This document shows, piece after piece, positions 40,760-53,400 of a stretch of 64,000 bases of DNA. Under the pieces are notes generated by a model. The model was not told the DNA's origin. It made no database searches and saw only the letters and a program-made list of their open reading frames with translations. The stretch's first letter is position 1. Each line of letters starts with the position of its first letter. Origin of the DNA: Micropterus salmoides (lineage: Eukaryota > Chordata > Actinopteri > Centrarchiformes > Centrarchidae). The stretch spans positions 16,453,957 through 16,517,956 of the forward strand of contig NW_024040707.1 of assembly GCF_014851395.1 (NCBI RefSeq). Reading direction: 5' to 3'. Both the position numbers and the translations under genes were made by a program.

Positions 40760-41801
40760 CATACAGACCAGTGAAATGGGAAATCCTGCAGTTTATGTAG
40801 AGGAACACCTAAGAAATAGATGGAAGGACTATAGAAGCATATATACTGATGGGTCAAGAGACCCTGAAAGTAAAAGTGTGGGATTCGACTTGTATGTTCC
40901 TCGTGTTCAAATGTCCCAGTGTAGAAGAATGATAGACGGGATTTCAATATTCACTGCAGAATTAGTTGCACTATTGTGGGCACTGTGGTGGGTGGAGGAG
41001 GTGGGCTTGGACAAGGCTATAGCCTACTATGTACAGATTCCTTATCTGCTTTGATGGCATTGGGTGGTGACGATGGTAGTAGAGCTAGGCCAGACATAGC
41101 TGGGGAGATTTTAATGATGATTTTTAAACTGGAGAGGCAAGGGTGTAGTGTGGGTTTTCTTTGGGTTCCAGCACATGTTGGGGTCAAGGGAAATGAGGAG
41201 GCAGACCGGGTAGCTAAGGCAAGTTTGAGCAGGGATGGTGTAGAGGTGCAGGTGCCACTGGGTAGGATGGAATGCTGCAGCAGCATCAATGAAAGACTGA
41301 ATCATCTATGGCAACAAGAATGGGAAGCAAACAAAAGCGGTAGAAAGCTGTACAACATTCAACCTGCAGTACAGCTCGGAAATAAAGTGGCCACGCCTTG
41401 GACGGACGAAGTAAAAGTAACAGGACTAAGACTGGGACACTGCGGGCTAGCAAGTGGACTGATGCTAGTGGGGAAGCATATAGACGGCAACTGTGAACAC
41501 TGTGGAGTCCTGGAATCTATACAACATGTACTAATTCACTGCCCACTCTACGCCAAGCAAAGGAGGGAATTATTCATAGAATTAGGCAAACTGGTAATGG
41601 AAATATTTTCCATCAGAACACTGCTAAGTGACGGGGTACATCAAAAGGAGAGATATAGGGAATTAATAAACTTCCTTAAATCCACAGGTCTATATCGCAA
41701 GATATAGCTCTTAGGTAACAAAGCTTCAATGGCGATACTATACCAGTGGGAGGCAGCAATGCACTAAAACAGTGCCGAGACTGCCGGGAAAAAAGGAGAA
41801 G

Positions 41802-41832
<31 letters not shown>

Positions 41833-41835
41833 TCC
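40760..41835 (+). mobile_element. 5'-truncated LINE (RNase H domain and 3' end)
   Basis: Two overlapping frames, 40776-41054 and about 41030-41707, join across one small indel near 41,030. Together they give a ribonuclease H domain with D (YTDGS), E (FTAELVALLWAL), D (CTDSLSAL) and D (GNEEADRVAK), then a C-terminal CCHC knuckle (CEHCGVLESIQHVLIHC). This RNase H plus knuckle arrangement is typical of I/Nimb-clade LINEs. The 3' UTR has the CCAGTGGGAGGCAGCAATGC motif and a GGAGAAGAAG tail. The reverse transcriptase and ORF1 are missing. (CAG)n on both sides looks like a target-site duplication. Dead as a mobile element. Confidence 0.85.
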
Positions 41836-41896
41836 TGCTCCATTGTGCTTTCCACGGCTTGACGTTCGCAGATTGGCGACACACACCGTCCCTATC

Positions 41897-44800
41897 ATGC
41901 AGTCACAGGTATGATTAAACTTCAAAGATTACTCATTATTTGCTTCTGAACAGATAACATACCCTACAAAATAGCTTAAATGCAACTTTAATATAACGTT
42001 AGCTGGCGTTAATTACGTTGTCATCACCTTTTGGTAATAACTCAGTTAACGTTTAGCCAGCTTTCAAGTCAAGCTAGCAGACTGACACAGGTTCGGTTGT
42101 TTACTGTCAACTGCTACCGGAAGTTGCTGGTCAAATTAGATCCACCAAACATTGCTAGAAACAAACTAGCTTGTTTACTTGGTTGCGTTGTTTATCACGC
42201 AAATCGTTTTATTTTGTTTGTTTAAAGGACAAACGTCAGACTAACGTTCATAAACTGACTTGTGTTTTTTGGTGGTAAACAATACGGACTTGTGTATAGC
42301 TGGCTAGCTTCTTAGCTAGGAAATGAATAGGGCATTGTTCGCTGTTAGGCTTTTTGTGTCACTGAGACGTAGTGTGAGTTATTCTGCTGCGTGTTGTCAG
42401 GTGGTGACCAACCCTCAGGAAATTGCCAGGCTTTACAGAGAACTCAGTCTCTTCCCTTCTCTGAGCAGAGCAGATACGGGACCTGTCATCACCTCCCAGT
42501 ATGGTGGCAAATACAGCAACATCTACACAGGTAGATTTAGTCTGTGCCATCCTAAGATTTTCAGATGTGTGTATTTATGTTGATATTGATAGCATTTTGT
42601 TTAATTTTTCTGCAGAATGGAGCCAGCGTGATCTGGAGAGGAATGAGAATGTCAAGTACTGCCGACAGTACATTGTCTTCCACGATGACAAGTCGGTGGT
42701 TTTCTCTGGTACCTCAGGAAACTGCACTGAGATTAAGGGAGAGTATGTAAACATGTTGTCATCTTGTGGCCTGTATCACGAAGTGAGTTCAACATAACTA
42801 GGATATCTTTTAGTTACTTGGCTTAACTAACCCTAATAATCGCGGTCGTGAAAAGGTACCATGAAGCTGGTTATCAACTCAGTAACTCAACCCCTGGTTT
42901 CCCAATCCAGCCGTGAGCGTGTTCACATAAAAGAGAGCGATGTTAGCAGCAGATGAGCAATCGCAGACATGAACAAATCCACTGGCATCAGAGCGGCATA
43001 TTTTACGAATGAAGAGAAAACTGTAACACTAGAGAAATACGAAATAGTCTAAGTAACACAGCTGCAGCTGACACATGCAGGGAGACAGAAAATAACAGAC
43101 AGTGTGAATACCTTAATGAACGGGCGTAGTCCATAATAATGTGTTGATTTGATGTGTTCATATGTACTGTATGTAATATCAGCCTTATTCTTTCAGCTCG
43201 GCTGTGTGTCGGCCTTTCCACATTAAAAGACTCGGGCACTGAATAAGTGGTCGTTCCACCTCACTTTAAAGAAATTCTCGTCACTTCTAAAATGAGAAAA
43301 AGTGTTCCAAACATTGTTCATTCTTCATAAAGCAATGAAACGAAGAATCCATTCATGCCATAAAATGTGCTCAAATAGAGTTTCTCCGCATCACCACAGC
43401 AAACATAAAGCAGCCTTTAAAAAAGTCTGTGGGATTTCCTACAGATGGTTATGTCACTTTCCAAGAGAGCTGATTGGTCAGTGGGTGGTGTTTTTGTAGA
43501 GTTGATCTCTTATCTGGAACATAACCTGCAGGTTAGCTGTTCAGCATAAGTTACCATGGAGGTCTTCCCCAGTAAGAAGTGAACCATTGTCGTGCTACTG
43601 AAAACCCAGAGTTAACCCCGAAGTTACCTTGATAAGCTCAAATCCTGCTTCGTGGTACAGGCCCCTGGACATTCTCATAGATCTAACCCTGAGCAAACTG
43701 AACAGTGTCTCATCAATATGTCTCTCCCATCAGGTTGCTAAGTAAGGACTCCCCTTCGGGTGAAATGAAGGCTGTCGTTAGAGAGTGCACAATCAAAGGA
43801 GAGGATAAGCAGTTTCTGGAGGTGTGTTCGTTTTTGGTGTTGTTGTTTTGTTTTTGACCCTTGAATGGTGCCTCTGGAATTGTCCACCTGTAGTCTGTGT
43901 TTAAACCTCTGTGCAACTTGAACCCAGTATCTTTGACTCCTTTCCCTTCCTGACCTCTTTGTGACCCTTCAGATCTGGAGTAAAAACATCAAAATGAAGA
44001 GCATCAACCTCACAGCCTTAAAGAAGCATGGCAAAGTCTATGACGGTGGTGAGTCACCTGCACTTAAAATCAGTATTTCTTTTTGTTTACCAGTTTCTTT
44101 CAAACTTTGCCTTTACTTGTGCCAGTCCCAGGTGGTAACGACACTGTGTTTTGCGCCCTTAGAGCAGTTTGGCTGCTTGGTTTGGTCCCACTCCGAGACC
44201 CACCTCTTGTATGTGGCAGAAAGAAAGAGACCTAAGGCAGAATCCTTCTTCCAGGTCTGTCAGCAAATTGTTTGATTTGAAGGTTAATCAGCACTGCTCT
44301 CTTTAGGTTGAAATGTTGATTCTCCCCAATGTCATTGCTAGGGTAGTGTTCATTTTTGTCCACAGCATATCAAAGAAGTAGATGGTTCAGTGATTGCTTT
44401 TTTTTACAGTGTTTGTACATGTTTCTAGCTATTCTGTGATATCCTGTAAGGAAATGTTTAAAAATAGATAAGAAAGCTTCAAACACATGCTTGATGATGC
44501 AAAACTACTTCGGCGTTGTACTGATGGCTTCAGGAGATTTACACTCTAAACACACTCACCAGACCGGATCAGATATATCTCATAGGTAGTTGCACACCGT
44601 TGAACAGACGCTTATCCTTATCCTTATACCTTGGGGTGGCTGTGGCTCAGGAGGTTCAATCCCCGGCCTCCCCGGGCTGCTTGTCGAAGAACCCTGAATT
44701 ACCCCTGGTGGCTGTTCCAAATGTTCGTTTCTGTTTGAGCAGGCTCAGTGTATGAATGTGTGTGAATGCAGATGTAGTGTAAAAGCGCTTTGTGGTCAAA

Positions 44801-47434
44801 AAGATTAGAAAGGCGCTATACAAATACGGAGCATTCACACTGAGAGTATGTGATTTAGTGTTCATTCATCATTTACCATACGTAGATAAGAGGTTAGAAC
44901 ACGGTTCTATTCTAATGTTTTCTATTTCTCGTTTTCTGTTTGTAGACTGAGTCACCTGAGTCGTCTTCTGCTGGGGACGAGGAGGAGGCCATGAGAGTGG
45001 AGAAAAAGGAGACCGCAAAAGTGAATGCAATAAATGCTTTTGAAACACACATGATTTTTCACATTTCAGAGGTTTAATCCAACTTGTTATGTTATATTCT
45101 GCTTGAGCTGAAAGCTAGGGTAGAAACTAGCAAGAGACAGCAATATTTTGAAATTATCCAACTTAAAAATCCCACCCCCTCACATCAGGCCTCCAAAACC
45201 ACTCCCCTAAAAAACATTTTTATGCCCAATGAGTGCACAGACAGAGTGCGCGCAGTTAGGTAGGCAGGGTGTGCTTTTTACAGTCCTGCAACAGATACTG
45301 AAATTTGTTTCATTTTTATGTCAGAACATGAATTGATTGCTCTCAGGACGTAAATAGAATTAAAAATATATATATATTACAGATATTCAATTGCCTAACC
45401 TAGCTTTAAGTTGTTGTTTTTGCTTTTTCATCCCTGCAGGGGGAGCAGTTTGCCTTCTATGAGGACTGGGGAGAGGCACTTGTTGGCAAGAGCTGTCCAG
45501 TGCTTTGTGTTTTGGACATTGAGGGAGACAACGTCTCTGTGTTGGAAGGAGTGCCTGAAAATATCTCACCTGGGCAGGTTGGTACACCAGTTGTTTTTGT
45601 GCACTTCTGTCTAGTGTGCTCATACCCTCATACCCTCAGCTGTTGCTCTCTTCTTGTCTTTCCATTACCCTGTCTACATAGGCATTTTGGGCTCCAGGTG
45701 ACACAGGTGTGGTGTTTGTAGGCTGGTGGCATGAGCCTTTTAGACTTGGCCTCAAGTACTGCCCCAACAGAAGGTGATTACTGTTCACACTGATCAAACA
45801 TAAGAATTAAAGCTGGCCTATCAAATAATCCCCCAGCAAGGCTAAGAGGCTAATTCTGCAAGTTATTCTTGCTTCCCTTTTCTCTGTCAGGTCTTCTTTG
45901 TTCTATGTGGATCTTACCGGTGGGAAATGTGGTAAGTGAATGCTTGTTTTCTGTTATTTAGATCAGCAGTGCCTTTTTTCATAAACACGATCTGTGAAAA
46001 TTAAAGAATGCTGCTCAAATACACCAAGTCTTGTACAGTGTAATCACCTATGAGCTCTACATTATCAAATTGTCCTTGTTTAATTTTTGTGTTTAGCATT
46101 GTAGACTAAACATGACTAAATGTGTACGACAAGTTAGACTCCAGAAGTTAAACACAAGTGTGATCCTTGATTGATGATCACATCAGACAAAGTAGTCTGG
46201 TATAACTGGGTATGGCTAGACTTACTATTTACTACTTACTATACTATCTTATAGTTACTATTGCAGATGTTTATGTGTATTGTGTTTGTTGTGTCCCTCA
46301 GAGCAGCTGTCATCGGGCACAAGCGCAGTGTGCTCCCCCAGGCTGAGCCCAGACCAGTGTCGGATCGTCTACCTGGAATGTTCTGTCTATGGACCACACA
46401 TGCAGTGCAGCAGGCTCTGTATGGTAAGCCAGGATGGAGCCTCCTCCTCTTCCACATAAGACACATTGGCTTTCCCTTCTTTACAACACTGCACTGTACT
46501 CACTCAAAAAAGAAGTAGGAATGGATGGTTTCCTCCTACAATGCACCATCTTGTGGTGATCTGTTCTGTAGATAAACATTTGTTGGAGCAGACATATTAA
46601 ATACTAGTGTTGGGCAACGATTAAAAATTTCAGTCGCATGGTTTTCTGCGATTAACCGCATAGTTACATGCACAATTGAATAATTAATTATAATTATTAT
46701 AAAAAGTATATTGCGCACTTTTGATTTAAATGTACTGCTTTTTACACAAAAGTGCAATAACATGTGGTTTGCAAACACTTACCTGCAGTATTCCCTTTTA
46801 CACAGTAGCAATAAAATATTCTTCTCAACATAAACATTAATGTAATCAAATCAAAAATCAAACCAAAGCTATTTGCCACTGCCATGACATTACCTTTTAT
46901 AGCTTGTTAAAATGAGTTAAAGTCCAGAGCTACGATCATATAACTTTTCTGAGTTCTGGTTTCTGAGCAACAGGTTAACATATATAAATCTGTTTTCTGG
47001 TTCTCGGCTATCAGCAGAAACATTTTTCTTTTATCAGGGAGCAGCATAAACAGTCTATGTTCAGTAGCAAGTGTCCCTGTTAGAGTGAGGTGAAGGGGTC
47101 GCCTCACGCACAACCCCAGCGCGCTGCTGAATTGTCTTGAACTTTTTGTACAAATCATTGGAAGAGAGACTGATCCTCACTGTTTGTGAGTTTCCAGAAT
47201 CTATTACTGTTTACTAAATAGGACATCAACAGGAGGGAATTCATATTGCAGAGCATCCCTGCAAAACTAGATGTAGGCCTATCAGGTATTTATGTAGCCT
47301 ATAATTGTAACTTAAGTTAAATAGTCTACAGCTGTTTAGTGCACTGAAGCACTAAGAGCGCCTGCCATTTATTCGCGGAGCACTTCCTTTTCTGATCACT
47401 GTGTGTCTTCAGAGCCAGTGAGCAACGGACTTTC

Positions 47435-47466
<32 letters not shown>

Positions 47467-50400
47467 GGTGCAATAAAATAATTGCCATTAATTAATTAGT
47501 GCATTAACGTGTTAACATGCCCAGCCCTTTTAAATACATTCCTTTTTAATATGCTTTCCTCTGTCGTTGCGTATTTTATTTCTAGTATGACTGGTATACT
47601 AAGAAGACCTCAGTGGTGGTGGATGTTGTGAAGCGTCCTGGAGAAGGTATGGAATATTTGGTGGTCACACGAAAGCACTTTTTTCCCCAGACTATATGTC
47701 AAACTAAATTGTTTTTGTGTGTATTTGTGTGGCTTTGCAGATAGCTTTACTGGAATCTACAGCTCTCAGTTGTCACCGCAGTGCTGGTCAGCTGATAGTC
47801 AACGTGTAATTGTTGCCTGTCCTCAGCGCAGCCGCAAGGTACAGTTGACTCCCGGGAAATGCTTGTTATTATGAAAAAAAAAAATTGGACAATAAGGCTT
47901 GCTATTTTTTTCTGATAAATTTACATTTTGCTCATAATAAAAGTGTTAAGACTAAGAATATTGTGATTATCTTTACCTGAGAAAAGTTTATGTATCTCTT
48001 GTAGGACATTTTGATGGTGGATATAAGCACAGGAAGCATCACCTCTCTGACTTCAAGTGAGTCAATAGACACATTAGGGATGAAACAACAATGGTAAAAT
48101 TCCCAACGGTTAGTATTACCGTACACATTTTAATTACCATGATAACCGGGTACGGTTAACCACACTGTTATAATCTCACTGCAAAGCAGGCGCGCATGCG
48201 CAGAATGCAACATGGGTTTGTTTGGGTCAATGGGAAACTCGATTGAAGAAAATGACCTTATAGTGAATGCAGAGTGAGTTAACGTCTAACTAGTTTGTCT
48301 CTCTGACTTGCTAACAGCGTGTAAACTGAAGCTCTCGTTGTTATGTTGCTGTGTGCGTCTTGTGTCGGCAGAGTCTATTCGTCCACTGCACATGATAACA
48401 CAGTCTGCAGTTCAGTCAACCAACTAGCATATTTACAAACGCTACAGACTCCTCTGTTTTTTTGTCAGTTTTTGGGCTCATTGTAGTTACGATCACTGTC
48501 TTCTAAAGACTCATTTGTTTTCATGTAATTGTCCACGGGGTCATTGTATTACCTATAAAATATAAAGTCTTGATAATGCACACTGATGATTTTCATATGT
48601 TTACAAAATGTATTTGCTGTTATTTTATTTTTTATGCAAACAAAATGGCAATTGTATTTGTAGTTTTCAATAGAAAACTTGTTGAAATGGTTTCAGTGTG
48701 TATATCAGTACATTTTAATCTCTTTCGGCACATTTTTACAATACCGTGATAATACTGATAATCGTGATATGAAATTTTCATACCGCTTCATCCTTAAGAC
48801 ACATTTATCATCCTTGGCGTTACTCGCATTCAAGTCTAGACAGTCTTTTTTACTGCTGTTTGGTGTTGACAAACTCTTATAGCTATCAGCCTTCTGAGAT
48901 CGCTTGAACGTGCTTATTTAAACCTGTGTCTGAAGATGTTCTTTGTTTGTCTGTAGAGTCTGATGTTGGTAACTGGTGTCTGCTGAACATAGAGAGAGAT
49001 CTGATGGTGGTCAGCTGCTCCTCTCCTAACTGCCCTCCAAGTTTGGTAGGATCAGCGTCTTCATGAAGAGTAGTCTTATTCGCAATTTGAAATATAGTAT
49101 GTACTAAGTATAATATTTAGGATGGGATGGCTTTGATATGTCATTTGTTGTACTGTCATTTCCATGTCCAGAGGGTGGGCTTCCTTCCGCCCAGGGATTC
49201 TCAGGAGGAAGTGGTCTGGGTTACTTTGGAAGAGTCTCAGATGTTGCCAGATATTGATTGGCAGATCTTGACTTTCACCCCTCCACCAGAGCAAGACAAC
49301 AAACAATACCGTAAGAATAAAAAAATCTTCGTTTTAGTAGTATCTACACAGGAGTCTTCGGAGTTTGACCTGATATATGTAGTTTTTCCCCGTTTTTGTC
49401 AAATGGTCTGAAAGGATGCAGTTAGTTTTGTCCACTCTCCATTTTGTTTCACATACACGAATGGTACCACATACACTGCAGTGCAATACAAAGTCATCAC
49501 AAACTACACCCTAAAAATAATCAGTAAGTTAAATCACCATCTTTCTGACATAGTCAACAAAAAATGAGTATTATAAGGTCTCAAAGATAAGGTTTATTGC
49601 AAAGTTATCAAATTGGATTACATTTGTTTGTTTGTATGTATGTATGTATGTGTGTATATCTATCTAAGAGATATATAGATAGATATAGATATAGAGATAG
49701 ATAGATATCGATAGATATCAAGAGAGAGAGAGAGAGCGCAACACATCAATTTTCTCACGCAGGGAAAAACAAATGTATAACAGATAATGTCGACTCGCAG
49801 GAAGAATCATCTCCGCCCAGCTGATGCAACACAGGCGTACGCCGTGATAGTAATCAAATTAATCGGCTCTCGTTCTGTGAGTCGCTACCAGCTTCTGACC
49901 TTGGTATAGTATTGCAATATTAACATTCAATTTTATTTTATAGCACCAAATCACAACAACAGTTATCTCACAGCACTTTTCATAAAAGAGCAGGTCTAGA
50001 CTGTAATCTCTGATATTACTTACAGAAACTCAACAATTCCCACCAAGAGCAAGCACTAGGCGACAGAGGCAAGGAAAAACTTCCTTTAAAGAGGCAAAAA
50101 TCATCCTAACATGCAGTCCCAAACGGTTCTGTCATTACACTGCATTATATTGTTATTGTTAGATCTTTTGAATTGTCACATGCCACCTGAACTTTGTGTT
50201 TCCCTTTACATAAATAAAAACATTTCCACCATAAATTGGTGCAGAAAAATTATATATAATTTTAGATTTCTTAAAAACAGTGTTAAAATCTCGTCTTGAT
50301 CTTGTGAACCCACGATCATATCTCGTCTCGTCTTGTGAGCTAAGTGTCTTGTCACACCTCTAACATATAGTGAATAGCCACACAATTTAATACCCACCGG

Positions 50401-53400
50401 GTTTAACAGTTTTGTCAACAGATGTGTTTTTCAAAGTGCATGTTAGTACACATCAATAATACAAGAGGTAGTATAAGCAATTATAATTATAAGATTGCAG
50501 ACAGTTGTGTTTAGAGGAGAAGGAGTAAGAGTTTACAGAAGAAGCTCCTGAGGTTTGGTTTATGTCCGAAAACTTATATATATATATATAATATAATAAT
50601 TGTGTTTATGGAGGCTTGAGCAGATTTGGCAGTCTATGGGACACGTATGTAAGCTCATGTAATCTTAATTAGACTGACTTATTTTTCTATATTTCAGCTG
50701 GCCTTGATTTTGATGCTTTGTTGATCAAACCAAAGGAGGTTAAGGACGGAGTGAAGCTGCCTCTTATTGTCAGTCCACATGGTTGGTTACTCTCATAATG
50801 GTTCTCAAGTGTACAAACAATGAATAGTAAGGTGGTGTTACACAATAGTTAATTTTTATACAGCATTGACTTAATGTAGTATGTAAAAAGCAACACTGAA
50901 ATTAGAAATGTTCTATATTGATACACAATATGCATATAACAAGAAATAAGAAATGTGTCATTAATCCATGCTGAGTTTATTTATAGGATCGAGTCAAAAG
51001 CTTCTTCTACACCTAAGATTGGCATTGCCAACAACAGTGGTTGCTATGACAATAGTGCCCTTGGCAGATTTTTTTTTTATCACATTCTGAAAATCAACAG
51101 TCTTTAATAACAGTCCTTAGATGTTTTCACATATTTTGATTTTACGTGCAATATTAATTGTAGCATTTACGCCTCACAAGACTGAGCATATTTATGACAG
51201 ATAGCTTTTTGTACAAACTGTCAGTCTGTATTTGACATGACTTGTTTCTTTCTCTCAGGGGGTCCTCACTCAGTGATTGTTGCTGACTGGCTTCTGTCTT
51301 CGTCTGTGCTTTGCAGGATGGGCTTTGCTATATTACTGGGTACGTTCATATATTTATTTGTGTGACACCTGCTCAGATGTTGATCACCCATTTATAAGAT
51401 ATGTACTCGATGCATAAAAAGGGAACGAGCAAGGATATTTTGCTGCAAGGTCGGTTACTTTGCTAGGCTCTCAGAATAGAAACACTTATTACACATGTCC
51501 TTAGCCACTTCAAGACACATTACATATACACTGAACAAACTTATAAATGCAACACTTTTGTTTTTGCCCCCATTCATCATGAGCTGAACTCAAAGATCCA
51601 AGACTTTCTCTATGTACACAAAAGGCCTATTTCTCTCAAATATTGTTTCAAAATCTGTCAAAATCTGTGTTAGTGAGCACTTCACCTTTGCCATCGACCT
51701 CACAGTTGTGGCATATCAATTCGCATAGAGTTGATCATGTCGTTGATTGTGGCCTGTGGAATGTTGGTGCAATCCACTTCAATGGCTGTGCAAAGTTGCA
51801 GTCAGGTTGAGACCCCGATGAGAACGACGAGCATGCAGATGAGCTTCCCTGAGACGGTGGGGGGGGGGATCCGATCGCACGGTGTCAGGACTGGCAGGCA
51901 GTGAGCAACGGACTGGTGATCCAGAGTACAGGCAGGCTGGCAGCGACTCCGCACCAGGGTGGAACTGTGGCAGACAGGAAACAAGAGGTTAGGCAAAGTC
52001 ACAAAAGGTATTTAGGCAAACTAGGAAATAGGCCGGTGCGATATGTGGGTAAACGGACAAACTGGCGACGAGTGGAGACTGAACCAGAGCTTAAGACTGC
52101 AGGCGTTGATGAGTCCCAGGTGCAGAGTGCTGCAGGTGAAGAGAGGCCGGGCTCGGACACACCCAATCACACAAAGACATGGGACAAGACACACATGACT
52201 GACAGAAACAACAGGGGCGGGGAAACTGAGAACAAGAGGGAAAAGAGGGGAGAGAGACCAACCCACGACAAATTCAGGCATGAGTGAAACCACAAATACA
52301 AGAGCCATACTGGCTTGGACGTCGCCCGGGTTAACAAGGTCTTCGTCAGGTGCTAGGGAACCAGGGCAACCTGATGACAAATGGGCTACTGGAACAAGAA
52401 ATTCATGGACTAGAGCGGAAAATATGGATCTGATGCAATGCTACTGTACAAGAATATATGCAGAGACTATGGGATATATGGATGCTTTGAAACCCATCAT
52501 CAACGCTGACAAAGAAACAGCTCCTAGCTCAGTGTTCTAACATCTGCAAATGGCAGCTATTACTTAACAGCAGCAGGTCTACTTACTTACTACTTAAAAC
52601 GTAAAAAAACTCTTTTCTCTTATATACTTCAGTTTCTTTTGTTTGTTTGTTTAATTTGGGGAAGTTTGAGCTCAATTTATCCAGAGCCTGCTCTGGGTTG
52701 ACTGTAGTCTCACTGAGTCTCACAAAAAGCCTGATTGGTTCATTGTTCTCAACCAGGTTTTTTTCAGTTGGTTCAGGCTTTGAACTGGTAACCTTTTGGC
52801 CTCACTTTGATCATTTTGAGATTACTGTCAGCTGTCACTTTTAACCGTATAATAATACATCATAATATCCATCACTGATAAATACATGGTAATGTGTGTT
52901 TTGTTTGCTTCCCCCCCCCCTCTTTTCTCAGTGAACTATCGTGGTTCTATCGGGTACGGCCAGGACAGTATCCTCTCACTACCTGGCAATGTTGGCACCC
53001 AAGATGTCAAAGATGTTCAAGTAAGAATAAATCAAATAGAGTAACAAATGCTGTTTATCAAGTTTTACTGCTTTATGGCGGTATACTATATGTGTTGATT
53101 TATATGGTTTCTATAATTAGTTGAGGTTAATTGCTATAGTTTCTGTTTAAGTAATGGCTCATAACAGCAGTGGTTTATTGAATTTCCTTTGTCCTTTTTA
53201 GCTCCACCAACTTCTGATATTCTACCACGTGGCTTTGTTGCTTCTCCACCACAAATGTTTCAAATTTTTCCATGTTTTTCTTCCCAATAGTTTGCGGTTG
53301 AAAGTGTTCTGAAAGGCGGCGAGTTCGACATGCAGAAGGTGGCCATTTCTGGGGGCTCCCACGGTGGTTTCCTGGCCTGTCATCTGATTGGCCAGTACCC

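Noticed and set aside
42501..42797. 98-codon frame around APEH exon 3
   Set aside because: Reads through both splice sites of the genuine exon 42616-42742.
51901..52287. 128-codon plus-strand and 119-codon minus-strand frames in APEH intron 18
   Set aside because: Charged low-complexity translation on one strand and a shadow on the other; they lie in a repeat-like insertion with no identifiable domain.
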